Shown: positions 9,845-19,223 of the stretch, one piece after another
How the letters are laid out: every line of letters begins with the position of its first letter
Numbering within the stretch: the first letter of the stretch is position 1
From: Luteitalea sp.
Lineage (GTDB): Bacteria > Acidobacteriota > Vicinamibacteria > Vicinamibacterales > Vicinamibacteraceae
NCBI GenBank assembly: GCA_009377495.1
Contig: WHTZ01000024.1
Location: 1 to 64,000, forward strand
Length of the DNA stretch: 64,000 bases
Direction of reading: 5' to 3'
The notes under the pieces: generated by a model
Told to the model about the DNA's origin: nothing
The model's database searches: none
What the model saw: only the letters and a program-made list of their open reading frames with translations
Translations under genes and position numbers: made by a program

Positions 9845-10089
9845 TATTTCGCGAGCTCCTCGAAGGCCTTGTCGTATCGCACACGCACGTTCTCCGCGAG
9901 CTCACGAAACCGCTTGGTTACCTTCCCGTCGTCGAAGTACTTGACGCCTGCTCGAATCACAATGGCGCCGGTCGTTGGGTGAACCGTGAGGTCCACGTCC
10001 TGCCCCTTCTTCAGCCCGAAGTCCTCGACCACCTCGGCCGGCAGCGTCACGGCGAGCGAGCTCCCCGTCTGAACCAGTTTCCGCTTCAT
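9844..10089 (-). CDS. AbrB/MazE-type antitoxin
   Basis: This 81-residue protein begins MKRKLVQTGSSLAVTLPAEV, a swapped-hairpin AbrB/SpoVT DNA-binding domain. Its charged C-terminal tail (about residues 55-81) should bind and neutralise the Doc toxin encoded immediately downstream. The open frame extends upstream to 10182, but the AbrB domain begins at ATG 10089 and the TTGACA box and palindrome lie just upstream of that codon, so 10089 is preferred. Such antitoxins usually repress their own promoter, and an AGTATT-G-AATACT palindrome stands 3 bases upstream. Confidence 0.88.
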   Translation of the reverse strand: MKRKLVQTGSSLAVTLPAEVVEDFGLKKGQDVDLTVHPTTGAIVIRAGVKYFDDGKVTKRFRELAENVRVRYDKAFEELAK

Positions 10090-10092
10090 GTA

Positions 10093-10124
10093 AGTATTGA
10101 ATACTGACGCGACGGTGGTGTCAA
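10093..10124 (-). promoter_or_regulatory. Promoter with palindromic operator for the toxin-antitoxin operon
   Basis: On the minus strand a perfect TTGACA (10124-10119) is followed after 15 bases by TATTCA (10103-10098), which lies inside the perfect palindrome AGTATT-G-AATACT (10093-10105). An AbrB-fold antitoxin bound there would cover the -10 element. Predicted transcription starts within a few bases of ATG 10089, so the message may be leaderless. Confidence 0.55.
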
Positions 10125-10252
10125 GACGGCTGAGCGTCCGATCGTCACGAGCCACGCCGCCTGAGGGAATACCCTCCAGCAAGCCATTGCATACCTGGGT
10201 TAAGCTACACGTCCTGCTGAGTTAATTTTTTATGCATTAGTGGAGGGCACCA

Positions 10253-11848
<1,596 letters not shown>

Positions 11849-11856
11849 ACCCTCTG

Positions 11857-12855
11857 TCAGTCACCGAACCAGGAGGGAATGGGTAAGCTCCGCATGGTGT
11901 GCAGGCCTGGTGGGGCGGCGATGACCTTGGGGATGGAGTTCACCGTGACTGCTGCCGTCGCGATGTCGCCCGGCACGCCGCCAGCGATCTTCGAGTAGAG
12001 GTTTGGCACGCCCGTAATGGTGATCGCGTCGTACGATTCTGGCGCCCCAAGGTATGCTTCCATGTGCAGCGTAATCATAGGCTCGCCGCGGCGATACCCG
12101 ACGCCATCTTGAATGATGCCGGCCACCTGTCCCTTCTTGACCGCCAGGAATGGGCTCTTGACGGGCCGCGCGGCGACCTTCGGCTTGATGACGTCGGTGA
12201 TCTTGTCCAGCTTCCAACCCATGGCGGCGGCTATCATCGCCACCGACTCGGTTAGTCCTACGTGCCGTACGCTGCCCGTGTCGACCCGTGTCTGAAACTG
12301 CTCTTCGGTAAGACCTGCGCCGATCTTCTGCTGAAACGGTAGGCGCCGCGCCGAAGCGTCCTGCACGCGCTCGACGAGGACCTTGTCGACACGCTCGCAC
12401 GCGCCGCTCAGCGTGATGGGTAGCGCATCCATCGTGAAGCCCGGGTTCACGCCTGTTCCGAGCACGGCCACCTTCGCGCGCGTTGCCATTCGGTTGATCC
12501 GATTCGCGAGGCGCCTGTTCGCGTAGAAGGGATACGCAAGCTCCTCGGTTGTCGACACGGTTGGAACACGGCACGACAAGATCGCTTGGATCTGGGGCAC
12601 CACCTTCTCGAGCGATGAGCTCGTGCACAGCACCACGATGTCAGGCCGTGCCTTTCGGATCGCCGGCACGATCTCGGGCGCCACTTTGACGTTGAGCTTG
12701 TGGTCGATCTCTGCGACATCAGCCAGATCACGGCCGACTTTGGCAGCATCGATGTCGACCGCGCCGACTATCTTCAACCGTCGACGCGAGGCACACTGTC
12801 GCACAATGGCGTTACCGATCGGTCCGAGTCCCACCTGGAGCACGCGAATTGGCAT
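11857..12855 (-). CDS. DapB-like NAD(P)-dependent dehydrogenase (2,4-diaminopentanoate dehydrogenase type)
   Basis: This 332-residue cytoplasmic protein starts with a Rossmann nucleotide-binding motif, VLQVGLGPIGNAIV. The N-terminal half resembles dihydrodipicolinate reductase, and the segment GTGVNPGFTMDALP followed by a long C-terminal domain is typical of the 2,4-diaminopentanoate dehydrogenase group. That family oxidatively deaminates diamino acids in ornithine fermentation, but many homologues lie outside that pathway and no partner genes are seen here. A GAGGAG Shine-Dalgarno precedes ATG 12855 by five bases. It diverges from the M1 peptidase gene across 63 bases. Confidence 0.8.
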   Translation of the reverse strand: MPIRVLQVGLGPIGNAIVRQCASRRRLKIVGAVDIDAAKVGRDLADVAEIDHKLNVKVAPEIVPAIRKARPDIVVLCTSSSLEKVVPQIQAILSCRVPTVSTTEELAYPFYANRRLANRINRMATRAKVAVLGTGVNPGFTMDALPITLSGACERVDKVLVERVQDASARRLPFQQKIGAGLTEEQFQTRVDTGSVRHVGLTESVAMIAAAMGWKLDKITDVIKPKVAARPVKSPFLAVKKGQVAGIIQDGVGYRRGEPMITLHMEAYLGAPESYDAITITGVPNLYSKIAGGVPGDIATAAVTVNSIPKVIAAPPGLHTMRSLPIPSWFGD

Positions 12856-12905
12856 CTATCTCCTCAGCGTCCGCTATCTGATCCCGGCGGACACGAAACG
12901 CGGAT

Positions 12906-12918
12906 TATACTCTGCCCC
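12906..12918 (+). promoter_or_regulatory. Candidate leaderless promoter (-10 TATACT)
   Basis: TATACT at 12906-12911 ends seven bases before the M1 peptidase ATG (12919). A start of transcription at the usual distance would fall on or next to the start codon, and no Shine-Dalgarno is present between them. No good -35 hexamer is visible. Confidence 0.4.
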
Positions 12919-14961
12919 ATGACGCTTCGCCTCGCGGCTCGTGTACTAGTTGGAACAGGTCTCGCGGCCAGCGTGCTTGCCAGCCCGTCGGCCGGGGTCC
13001 GCGTGCAGACGCCCGAGGGCCTCACCCGATCGGCCGGCAACGCGAACTACTCGATCGACGTCACGCTGGATCCTTTACGTCGTCTGCTCGAAGGCCGCGA
13101 GGTCATCACGTGGCGCAACATCACCAGCGCGCCCACGTCCGAGCTGCGCCTGCACCTCTATTACAACGCCTGGCGCAATACACGGTCGACCTGGCTGCGC
13201 GAACGTGCGCTCGGAGACTTGACCGGAGACTTGACCGAGACGTTGCACCTCGACAGTCGGCCCGCGCGCGAATGGGGCTGGAGCGACGTCCGCGCGGTGC
13301 GCCTGCTCGGTGGGGCACCGCCCGTCGATCTCACGCCCAAGAGCCGCTTCGTCTCGCCGGACGATGGCAACGCGGAGGATCGGACACTGCTTCGTGTGCC
13401 GTTGCCCACGCCTGTCGCACCCGGTGCCACGGTGAACCTCGAGGTCGAATGGCGCGCGCAAGTGCCGCACACGTTCAGCCGGACAGGTGCGCGCGGCAAC
13501 TATTTCTTCCTCTCGCACTGGTTCCCCAAGGTCGCCGTGCTCACCGACAACGGCTGGCGCGCACACCAGTTTCATGCCACGACCGAGTTCTTCGCCGATT
13601 ACGGCACGTACGACGTCCGCCTGCGCGTGCCACGAGGCTGGAGGGTGGGCGCGACCGGCCGCGCGCTCGGCACGCGGGACAACGGCGACACGACGACGCA
13701 TCGCTTTCTCGGGGAGGATGTGCACGAGTTCGCCTGGACGACGAGCCCCGACTTCGTGGAACGACGCGCACGATTCGAGCACGCGTGGCTGCCGCCGGTC
13801 GAGCTGCGACTGTTGCTGCAACCCGAACACGCCGGTCAGGCGGATCGCCACTTCGCCGCCACGCGCGCGACCCTGCGCTATTATGGCGAGTGGTACGGGC
13901 CGTACCCCTACGACCACCTCACCATCATCGATCCGGCCTGGGAGAGCGGCAGTGGCGGCATGGAGTATCCGACGCTCTTCACGTCCGGCACGCGCTGGCT
14001 CCAACCGCGAGAGTCCGGTAGTCCCGAAGGTGTGACGGTGCACGAAGCCGGCCATCAGTTCTGGTACGGCCTGGTCGGTAGCAACGAGTTCGAGGATGCC
14101 TGGTTGGATGAAGGCATCAACACCTTTTCAACGTCGCGTGTGATGTCGATCGTCTTTCCGCAGCACGAAACACTACGCCTCTTCGGCGGGTTCGTCCCGT
14201 GGTTGATACGCGATCTCCCGGTCTCGCGGCTTGGCCGTCACGGCCTGGCGCGGTATCGGATCGAGGCCGAGTCGGATGTGCCAGAGACACCCACCTGGCG
14301 CTATTTTCCTGGGACGCACGCGACGATCACGTACAGCAAGACGGCGCTGTGGCTAGAAACGCTCGAGCGCTTTCTGGGGTGGCCAACACTCCAGAAGATT
14401 CTCTCGACCTATTTCTCGCGTTACAGCTTCAAGCACCCGACACCTGACGATTTCTTCGCCGTCGCCAACGAGGTGAGCGGACGTGACCTCACGTGGTTTT
14501 TCGACCAGGTATATCGTTCGTCGAACGTGTTCGACTATGGAGTGCAGGACGTTCAGTCGGAGGCGGAGCCCACGCGGGGGTTTGTCGACAGCCCCGAGGG
14601 CCTCGTGTTTCGAGACGAGCCCTCTAATGGGCAACTTACACGGTATCAAACACGTGTCGTCGTTCGACGGTACGGCGAGGCGACCTTTCCGGTGGATGTC
14701 GTCGTGACGTTTGCGGACGGCCAGCGCGTGCGTGAACGGTGGGATGGACGCGACCGGTGGCGAGCGTACGTGTACGACGACCGCCCCAGCCAAGCGGTTT
14801 CCGTTCAGATCGACCCGAAGCGCGTGCTCGCGCTGGACGTCAACTACACGAACAACTCGTGGGCAGCCGAGCCGCAAGCGGAAGTTGCGGCGCGCCGCTG
14901 GTCACTTACTTGGCTGACGTGGCTTCAGAACCTGCTGCTGACGTACGGGTTCTTTGTGTAA
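12919..14961 (+). CDS. Exported M1-family metallopeptidase
   Basis: This 680-residue gluzincin-type aminopeptidase has a signal peptide ending around GVRVQ. The zinc site is HEAGH (375-379) with the third ligand E398, giving the exact HExxH-18-E spacing of family M1. A GSGGMEY segment (344-350) corresponds to the GxMEN substrate-binding motif, with Tyr replacing the final Asn. The product should cleave peptides in the periplasm or outside the cell. The open frame extends upstream to 12700, inside the divergent gene, but the signal peptide fixes ATG 12919. A membrane-protein gene follows after only 5 bases, so the two are probably co-transcribed. Confidence 0.88.
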   Translation: MTLRLAARVLVGTGLAASVLASPSAGVRVQTPEGLTRSAGNANYSIDVTLDPLRRLLEGREVITWRNITSAPTSELRLHLYYNAWRNTRSTWLRERALGDLTGDLTETLHLDSRPAREWGWSDVRAVRLLGGAPPVDLTPKSRFVSPDDGNAEDRTLLRVPLPTPVAPGATVNLEVEWRAQVPHTFSRTGARGNYFFLSHWFPKVAVLTDNGWRAHQFHATTEFFADYGTYDVRLRVPRGWRVGATGRALGTRDNGDTTTHRFLGEDVHEFAWTTSPDFVERRARFEHAWLPPVELRLLLQPEHAGQADRHFAATRATLRYYGEWYGPYPYDHLTIIDPAWESGSGGMEYPTLFTSGTRWLQPRESGSPEGVTVHEAGHQFWYGLVGSNEFEDAWLDEGINTFSTSRVMSIVFPQHETLRLFGGFVPWLIRDLPVSRLGRHGLARYRIEAESDVPETPTWRYFPGTHATITYSKTALWLETLERFLGWPTLQKILSTYFSRYSFKHPTPDDFFAVANEVSGRDLTWFFDQVYRSSNVFDYGVQDVQSEAEPTRGFVDSPEGLVFRDEPSNGQLTRYQTRVVVRRYGEATFPVDVVVTFADGQRVRERWDGRDRWRAYVYDDRPSQAVSVQIDPKRVLALDVNYTNNSWAAEPQAEVAARRWSLTWLTWLQNLLLTYGFFV

Positions 14962-14966
14962 CGAAT

Positions 14967-16040
14967 ATGTCCGCATGGCACGCATTCCGCGATGGCCTGA
15001 GGCGCGTCGCTGACGCGCCGGCTGTTCTGGTGGGCGCGTGGCTCGTGACGCTCGCCGTGGGGCTTCCGCTGGCCGCCGAGATCAATCGGCAGATCGAAGA
15101 CCAGCTCGGAGACAGCTTGATGGCCGAGGCGCTCGCCCGCGGCGCGGACCACGACTGGTGGAGCGAGCTCTCGGCACACGCGCACGGCATCGCCACCTCG
15201 TTCACGCCGGCGATCCTTGGATTTGCAGCCGTTCTGGGGAACGTGAGCGACCTGCTCGACAAGGAGGAGATCCTGCCGAGCCTCGCTTGGGTGCTGGCAG
15301 TCTTCCTCGTCGTGTGGACGTTCTTCTCGGGCGGGGTCCTGGATCGCCTTGCACGACAGCGACGGCTCTACGCGTCAGGGTTCTTCGGGGCATGTGGCGG
15401 GTACTTCTTCCGACTTTTGCGACTCGCGCTGATCGCGCTCGGGGCGTACGCGCTGCTCTTTGGTCTGCTGCACGGCTGGCTCTTCGACGATCTCTACGAA
15501 CGGCTGACGCACGAGGTCACCGTCGAGCGCACGGCATTGGTGGTGCGAGTCTTGCTGTATGGCATCTTTGGCTTGCTGCTGCTGGTCGTCAACGTGATCG
15601 TCGACTACGCGCGCGTCCGACTCGTGGTGGAAGATCGCCGCAGCGCGACCGGCGCCCTGCTCGCCGGTGCACGATTCGTCGCTCGACACGCGGTGAGCGC
15701 GTCAGGCCTCTATGGGCTGAACACGCTCTTGTTCTTGTTGCTCGCCGCGTGTTATGCGCTGGTCGCGCCGGGTGCCACGTGGCCCGGGTGGCTCCTTCTG
15801 CTCATCGGACAGTTGTGGATCCTGGCGCGGCTGGCGGTCAAGCTCCAGTTCTATGCGTCGGCCATCGCCCTCTTTCAGAGCCGGCTCGCCCATGCCCGGT
15901 ACGTCGCAGCACCGGAGCCGCGTTGGCCCGACTCGCCGATGGCCGAGGCCATAGGCAGGCCTGACAATCCGCGTAGCGAAGCTCCGCCTCTAACCGCCGA
16001 GCCAAGCCGAAGGGCGGTGCGGGCGGATCTTCGCTACTAG
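14967..16040 (+). CDS. Multi-pass membrane protein of unknown function
   Basis: This 357-residue protein has about six or seven hydrophobic segments, including those near residues 20-40, 70-90, 105-125, 150-175, 195-220 and 265-310. I recognise no catalytic motif; it resembles uncharacterised proteins described as putative membrane transport-accessory proteins. It starts five bases after the M1 peptidase stop without its own Shine-Dalgarno, so translational coupling is likely. The last 22 residues and the stop codon are encoded by the family A repeat that begins at 15974, so the native C-terminus appears to have been replaced by repeat-derived sequence. Confidence 0.7.
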   Translation: MSAWHAFRDGLRRVADAPAVLVGAWLVTLAVGLPLAAEINRQIEDQLGDSLMAEALARGADHDWWSELSAHAHGIATSFTPAILGFAAVLGNVSDLLDKEEILPSLAWVLAVFLVVWTFFSGGVLDRLARQRRLYASGFFGACGGYFFRLLRLALIALGAYALLFGLLHGWLFDDLYERLTHEVTVERTALVVRVLLYGIFGLLLLVVNVIVDYARVRLVVEDRRSATGALLAGARFVARHAVSASGLYGLNTLLFLLLAACYALVAPGATWPGWLLLLIGQLWILARLAVKLQFYASAIALFQSRLAHARYVAAPEPRWPDSPMAEAIGRPDNPRSEAPPLTAEPSRRAVRADLRY

Positions 16041-16142
16041 ATGCGCGGCCGCCGTAGGCGGCCGCGCCTAAGACAGATCCTAAGGCCGGACGTACAGAAA
16101 CTTGCTTCACGTGTCACGAGTCCGGCCTTAGGAGATGTCTAG
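15974..16142 (-). repeat. Family A two-hairpin repeat, left copy
   Basis: This 169-bp element has two hairpins. One is a perfect 11-bp stem GCGCGGCCGCC with a 3-base loop (16043-16067). The other is a perfect 12-bp stem CCTAAGGCCGGA / TCCGGCCTTAGG (16079-16090 and 16121-16132) around a 30-base loop. Its reverse complement aligns end to end with 18974-19141. It carries the stop codon of the upstream membrane protein gene and ends just before the DUF2339 gene. It could be a REP- or MITE-like non-autonomous element; no transposase is nearby. Confidence 0.85.
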
Positions 16143-16157
16143 TTACGAGCGTTCTTG

Positions 16158-18449
16158 ATGGATTTGTCGTACTCGCTGTTGCTCCTCCTCCTGTTCGGCT
16201 GTTTGCTCCTCGTGCTGATCACGACGACCGGCGCGCTCGTGCGGGCGGCGCGTGCGCTCGACATGGTCGATCACCTAGAGCGTGAGCTGCGCGCACTCGG
16301 CGACGAGGTCCGTCAGTTGAGCGAACGCGTCGAAGCGCTCCCAGCGGCGTCTCCGCCGAGAACGGACGAGGAACCGGCGGAAAGCGCGCGAGACGACGAG
16401 ACGTGGCGCGAGACCGTTCGTCGCATGCAGGCTGCGACGCCCAGCCCCGAGTCGGAGGTCACCAGCCCTCAGCCGATGGCATCTGCCGAGGCGGCGAATG
16501 TCGTAGCGGGCGGGTCGCCCGAGGCGGCGATCGCACCAGGCGTGCCTGGAATCTCTCTCGAGCGACGCATCGTGGCGCAGTGGTTCCTGTACATCGGCAT
16601 GGCCTTGATGGCCCTCGGCTCTGTGTGGATGTTCGAGTATCTGGTGAGCCGCGATTGGCTTGGCGCGGCGGCTCTCGTCGCGACCGGCGCCGTGCTGGGC
16701 TTGGGCCTGCTCGCGCTTGGTGAGCGTGCGGCGATCGGGAACCGACCCACGCGCTCCCGCTTGCTCATCGGCGTCGCGCTGGTGATGCTCTACGCGAGCG
16801 CGTGGATGATCGGACCCGGCTCTTGGATGCTCTCGCGTTGGCCGGCGTTCGCACTGCTGACGTCGGTTAGCGGGCTCGCCTTCATCGAGGCGGCGCGGCA
16901 TCGCTCGCTCGTGTTGACGCTGATCGCCCTCGCTACGGCCTTCGCCACGCCCGTCTTGATCGGCCCGGAGCACTCGCCCCTGGCGCTGTTCGTCTATCTC
17001 GGCGTGCTTGGCGGCGTCGCACGCTGGCTCGCACGTCGCGGACGGTGGCCGCTGGTTGACGTGTCGGCTTACGTGCTGACCGTATGCGTGCTCATCTGGT
17101 GGAGCGAGCGTGCATTTACCCGCGACCAGTGGTGGATGCTCGAGCTGTTCCTCACCGCCTACCTTGCGCTGTTCCTCATCGCATGGCGGGAGACGTGGAA
17201 GGCCACGACACGCCACGCGCGCCTCGCGGGTATCGCGCTGGCGAGCGCGCCGGTCGCTTACCATCTGGCATCGGTCGCGATCCTGCTGCCGCACCCGGCC
17301 GGCTGGCTCGTCTACGCGATTACGGCGACGCTTGCGGGCCTGGTGGCAGCGGCGCGCCTCGGCTCGCACCTCGTCCGCTGGCTGACGTTCGCGGCCGTCT
17401 CGGTTCCGCTGATGGCGTGGTGCTACGCATCGCTCGATGGCGAGTGGTTCGTGGCTGGCGTCGTGGCGATCGTGGCCGTGAGCGCGCTGCACGTGGTGTC
17501 GGAGTGGGAAGCGCTCGGCGAACGGCCCGTCACGGGCACAGAGATTGCGCTGAGCCATCTCAATGCGTGGTGGGCATTCTTCGCGCTCGGACTGCTCCTC
17601 GCCCCGAGGTCGGTCCTGTGGCCAGCGTTCGTGGGCGTGCCTCTGGTTGCGGCTCATGTGGTGCTGGCCGCGTGCTGGTGGCGCCGGTATCTGGAGGCTG
17701 CCCGTCACCACCTCGGCATCGCCCTCGCTGTCGGTGCGACGGTCGTTGCGCTATGGGCAGGCGGGTTCGCGCCAACGGTCGCACTCGCCGTAGAGGGCGT
17801 CGTCTTGCTCTCCCTGGGTGCGTCGCGGACGGGGCTACGCACCGGAGGTGAGGTCCTCCTGGCACTCGCCTGCTTCAACGCGCTGCGCGCGTTGTCCACC
17901 CAGACCAGCCTGCTCACTCTGCCGCTCGTCAACCATCGTGCTGGGCCGACCTTGGTCGTGGCTGCGGCGCTGGTGATCGCCTGGTGGCGCCTCGGGCGCG
18001 GAGATCGCGCGGGGTCGAGACGTACAGCGCTGCTCCTTGGTGCACACGTCTTGATAATCCTCGCGCTCACGATGGAAGGGGCCGTGTGGCTGCAGCAGCG
18101 AGCCATCGACGCTGCAGTCTTCGAGGCATCGACGAGCGCTCGCTCATGGCAGACAGCACGGCTGCTCGGTCCGACACTGCTGTGGGCGAGCTACGGCTGG
18201 GCGCTCGTGGCTGCGGGCATCTGGCGACAGCATGCCGCCTTGCGGTACCTCGGCGTGACGTTGGTGATACTCGCGCTCACCAAGCTGTGCGTCATTGACT
18301 TTCCCACCATTGGCCCAGTCGCACGGCTCGTGATCGCCCTCCTGCTCGGTATCTTGCTCCTAACGATGGCGTACCTCTCCCGCAGGGCGAAAGGCGGGCC
18401 CGATCCGCTCACGGACGAGGAAGGCCGGGCCTCCTCTCAAGTTTCGTAA
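16158..18449 (+). CDS. DUF2339 polytopic membrane protein
   Basis: This protein of about 763 residues has one N-terminal membrane segment, a short predicted coiled coil (DHLERELRALGDEVRQLSER, near residues 38-60), an acidic/proline-rich linker, and then about 20 hydrophobic segments. The segment beginning ERRIVAQWFLYIGMALMALG is the family signature. DUF2339 proteins have no established biochemical role. TTG 16155 is immediately followed by ATG 16158; the ATG is chosen and neither has a Shine-Dalgarno. It lies inside the 2.8-kb block bracketed by inverted family A repeats. A paralogue is at 23420-25573. Confidence 0.83.
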   Translation: MDLSYSLLLLLLFGCLLLVLITTTGALVRAARALDMVDHLERELRALGDEVRQLSERVEALPAASPPRTDEEPAESARDDETWRETVRRMQAATPSPESEVTSPQPMASAEAANVVAGGSPEAAIAPGVPGISLERRIVAQWFLYIGMALMALGSVWMFEYLVSRDWLGAAALVATGAVLGLGLLALGERAAIGNRPTRSRLLIGVALVMLYASAWMIGPGSWMLSRWPAFALLTSVSGLAFIEAARHRSLVLTLIALATAFATPVLIGPEHSPLALFVYLGVLGGVARWLARRGRWPLVDVSAYVLTVCVLIWWSERAFTRDQWWMLELFLTAYLALFLIAWRETWKATTRHARLAGIALASAPVAYHLASVAILLPHPAGWLVYAITATLAGLVAAARLGSHLVRWLTFAAVSVPLMAWCYASLDGEWFVAGVVAIVAVSALHVVSEWEALGERPVTGTEIALSHLNAWWAFFALGLLLAPRSVLWPAFVGVPLVAAHVVLAACWWRRYLEAARHHLGIALAVGATVVALWAGGFAPTVALAVEGVVLLSLGASRTGLRTGGEVLLALACFNALRALSTQTSLLTLPLVNHRAGPTLVVAAALVIAWWRLGRGDRAGSRRTALLLGAHVLIILALTMEGAVWLQQRAIDAAVFEASTSARSWQTARLLGPTLLWASYGWALVAAGIWRQHAALRYLGVTLVILALTKLCVIDFPTIGPVARLVIALLLGILLLTMAYLSRRAKGGPDPLTDEEGRASSQVS

Positions 18450-18584
18450 AGCCTTACGAAGGGCGTAAAGGGCCGATCCTCCGAGCGGCCCCAAGTGCTT
18501 GAATCTGCGTGCTCGCTTGCGAGGACCATCCCTTCGAAGGCTGGTACCCGTGTTGCGCCTTTTGGCCGCAAAGGAGCCTTGCTC

Positions 18585-18977
18585 ATGCGTATATGGACGG
18601 TTAGTCTCGGGGTCGCCCTGCTCTGCATCGTCTTGTCCGCTTGCGACGGCGATGACTCACCCACGGCACCCGATCCTCCGGGTGGGGGACAAAGCGGCGC
18701 AACGATCACGATCACCTCGGATGGTGTCAGCCCGGAGGAGGTCACGATCGAGGTTGGGCAGATGGTGACGTTCAGGAACAACGACAACACCGGGCACGAG
18801 ATGAGGTCGAATCCGCACCCGACGCACGGGCAGTGCCCGCCCATCAATCAGGTCGGAGAGCTCGGAGCCGGCCAAACCAAGCAGACCGGCGTCTTTAACA
18901 GCGCAATGACGTGCGGCTTCCACGATCACGACGACGCGAGTAACGAGTCGCTACACGGCACGATTACGATTCGCTAG
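18585..18977 (+). CDS. Cupredoxin-like lipoprotein
   Basis: This 130-residue protein has a lipoprotein signal with lipobox LSAC (cysteine at residue 20) followed by an Asp/Pro/Gly-rich spacer. The remaining ~95 residues have a plastocyanin-like pattern: VTIEVGQMVTFRNNDNTGHEM, then a Cys-His pair in MTCGFHDHDD. H, C and H ligands suggest a type 1 or related copper site, but no Met ligand stands at the usual place, so the metal site is uncertain. An AAGGAG Shine-Dalgarno (18571-18576) sets ATG 18585; the open frame runs back to 18495. Its TAG stop lies inside the right-hand family A repeat. Confidence 0.78.
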   Translation: MRIWTVSLGVALLCIVLSACDGDDSPTAPDPPGGGQSGATITITSDGVSPEEVTIEVGQMVTFRNNDNTGHEMRSNPHPTHGQCPPINQVGELGAGQTKQTGVFNSAMTCGFHDHDDASNESLHGTITIR

Positions 18978-19141
18978 ACATCTTCTAAAGCCGAAGTCGT
19001 GAGAGATAAGGCAAGTTTTCTGACGGTCGGCCTTAGAAGCTGTCTTAGGCGCGGCCGCCGTCGGCGGCCGCGCATCTAGTAGCGAAGATCCGCCAGCACC
19101 GCACTTCGGCTTGGCTCGGGGCCTGAGGCGGAGCTCCGCTA
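18974..19141 (+). repeat. Family A two-hairpin repeat, right copy (inverted)
   Basis: This 168-bp unit is inverted relative to the copy at 15974-16142 and aligns with it end to end. The GC-rich hairpin (GCGCGGCCGCC stem, 19049-19073) is perfect with only its 3-base loop changed. The TCTAAAGCCGA / TCGGCCTTAGA hairpin retains pairing with one mismatch. Loop and flanks differ more than stems, which points to selection on, or templating of, the hairpins. It begins inside the stop codon region of the cupredoxin gene. Confidence 0.85.
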
Positions 19142-19223
19142 CTAGGCGGCAAAATTCTTACGCCCTTCGCCCCGCACGCGGTAAGATCGCGGTGAGCCTC
19201 CCCAGCTCCCCAGGGCGTGCACG

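Noticed and set aside
12700..12918. Upstream extension of the M1 peptidase frame
   Set aside because: It lies antisense to the start of the divergent dehydrogenase gene, and the signal peptide begins at 12919.
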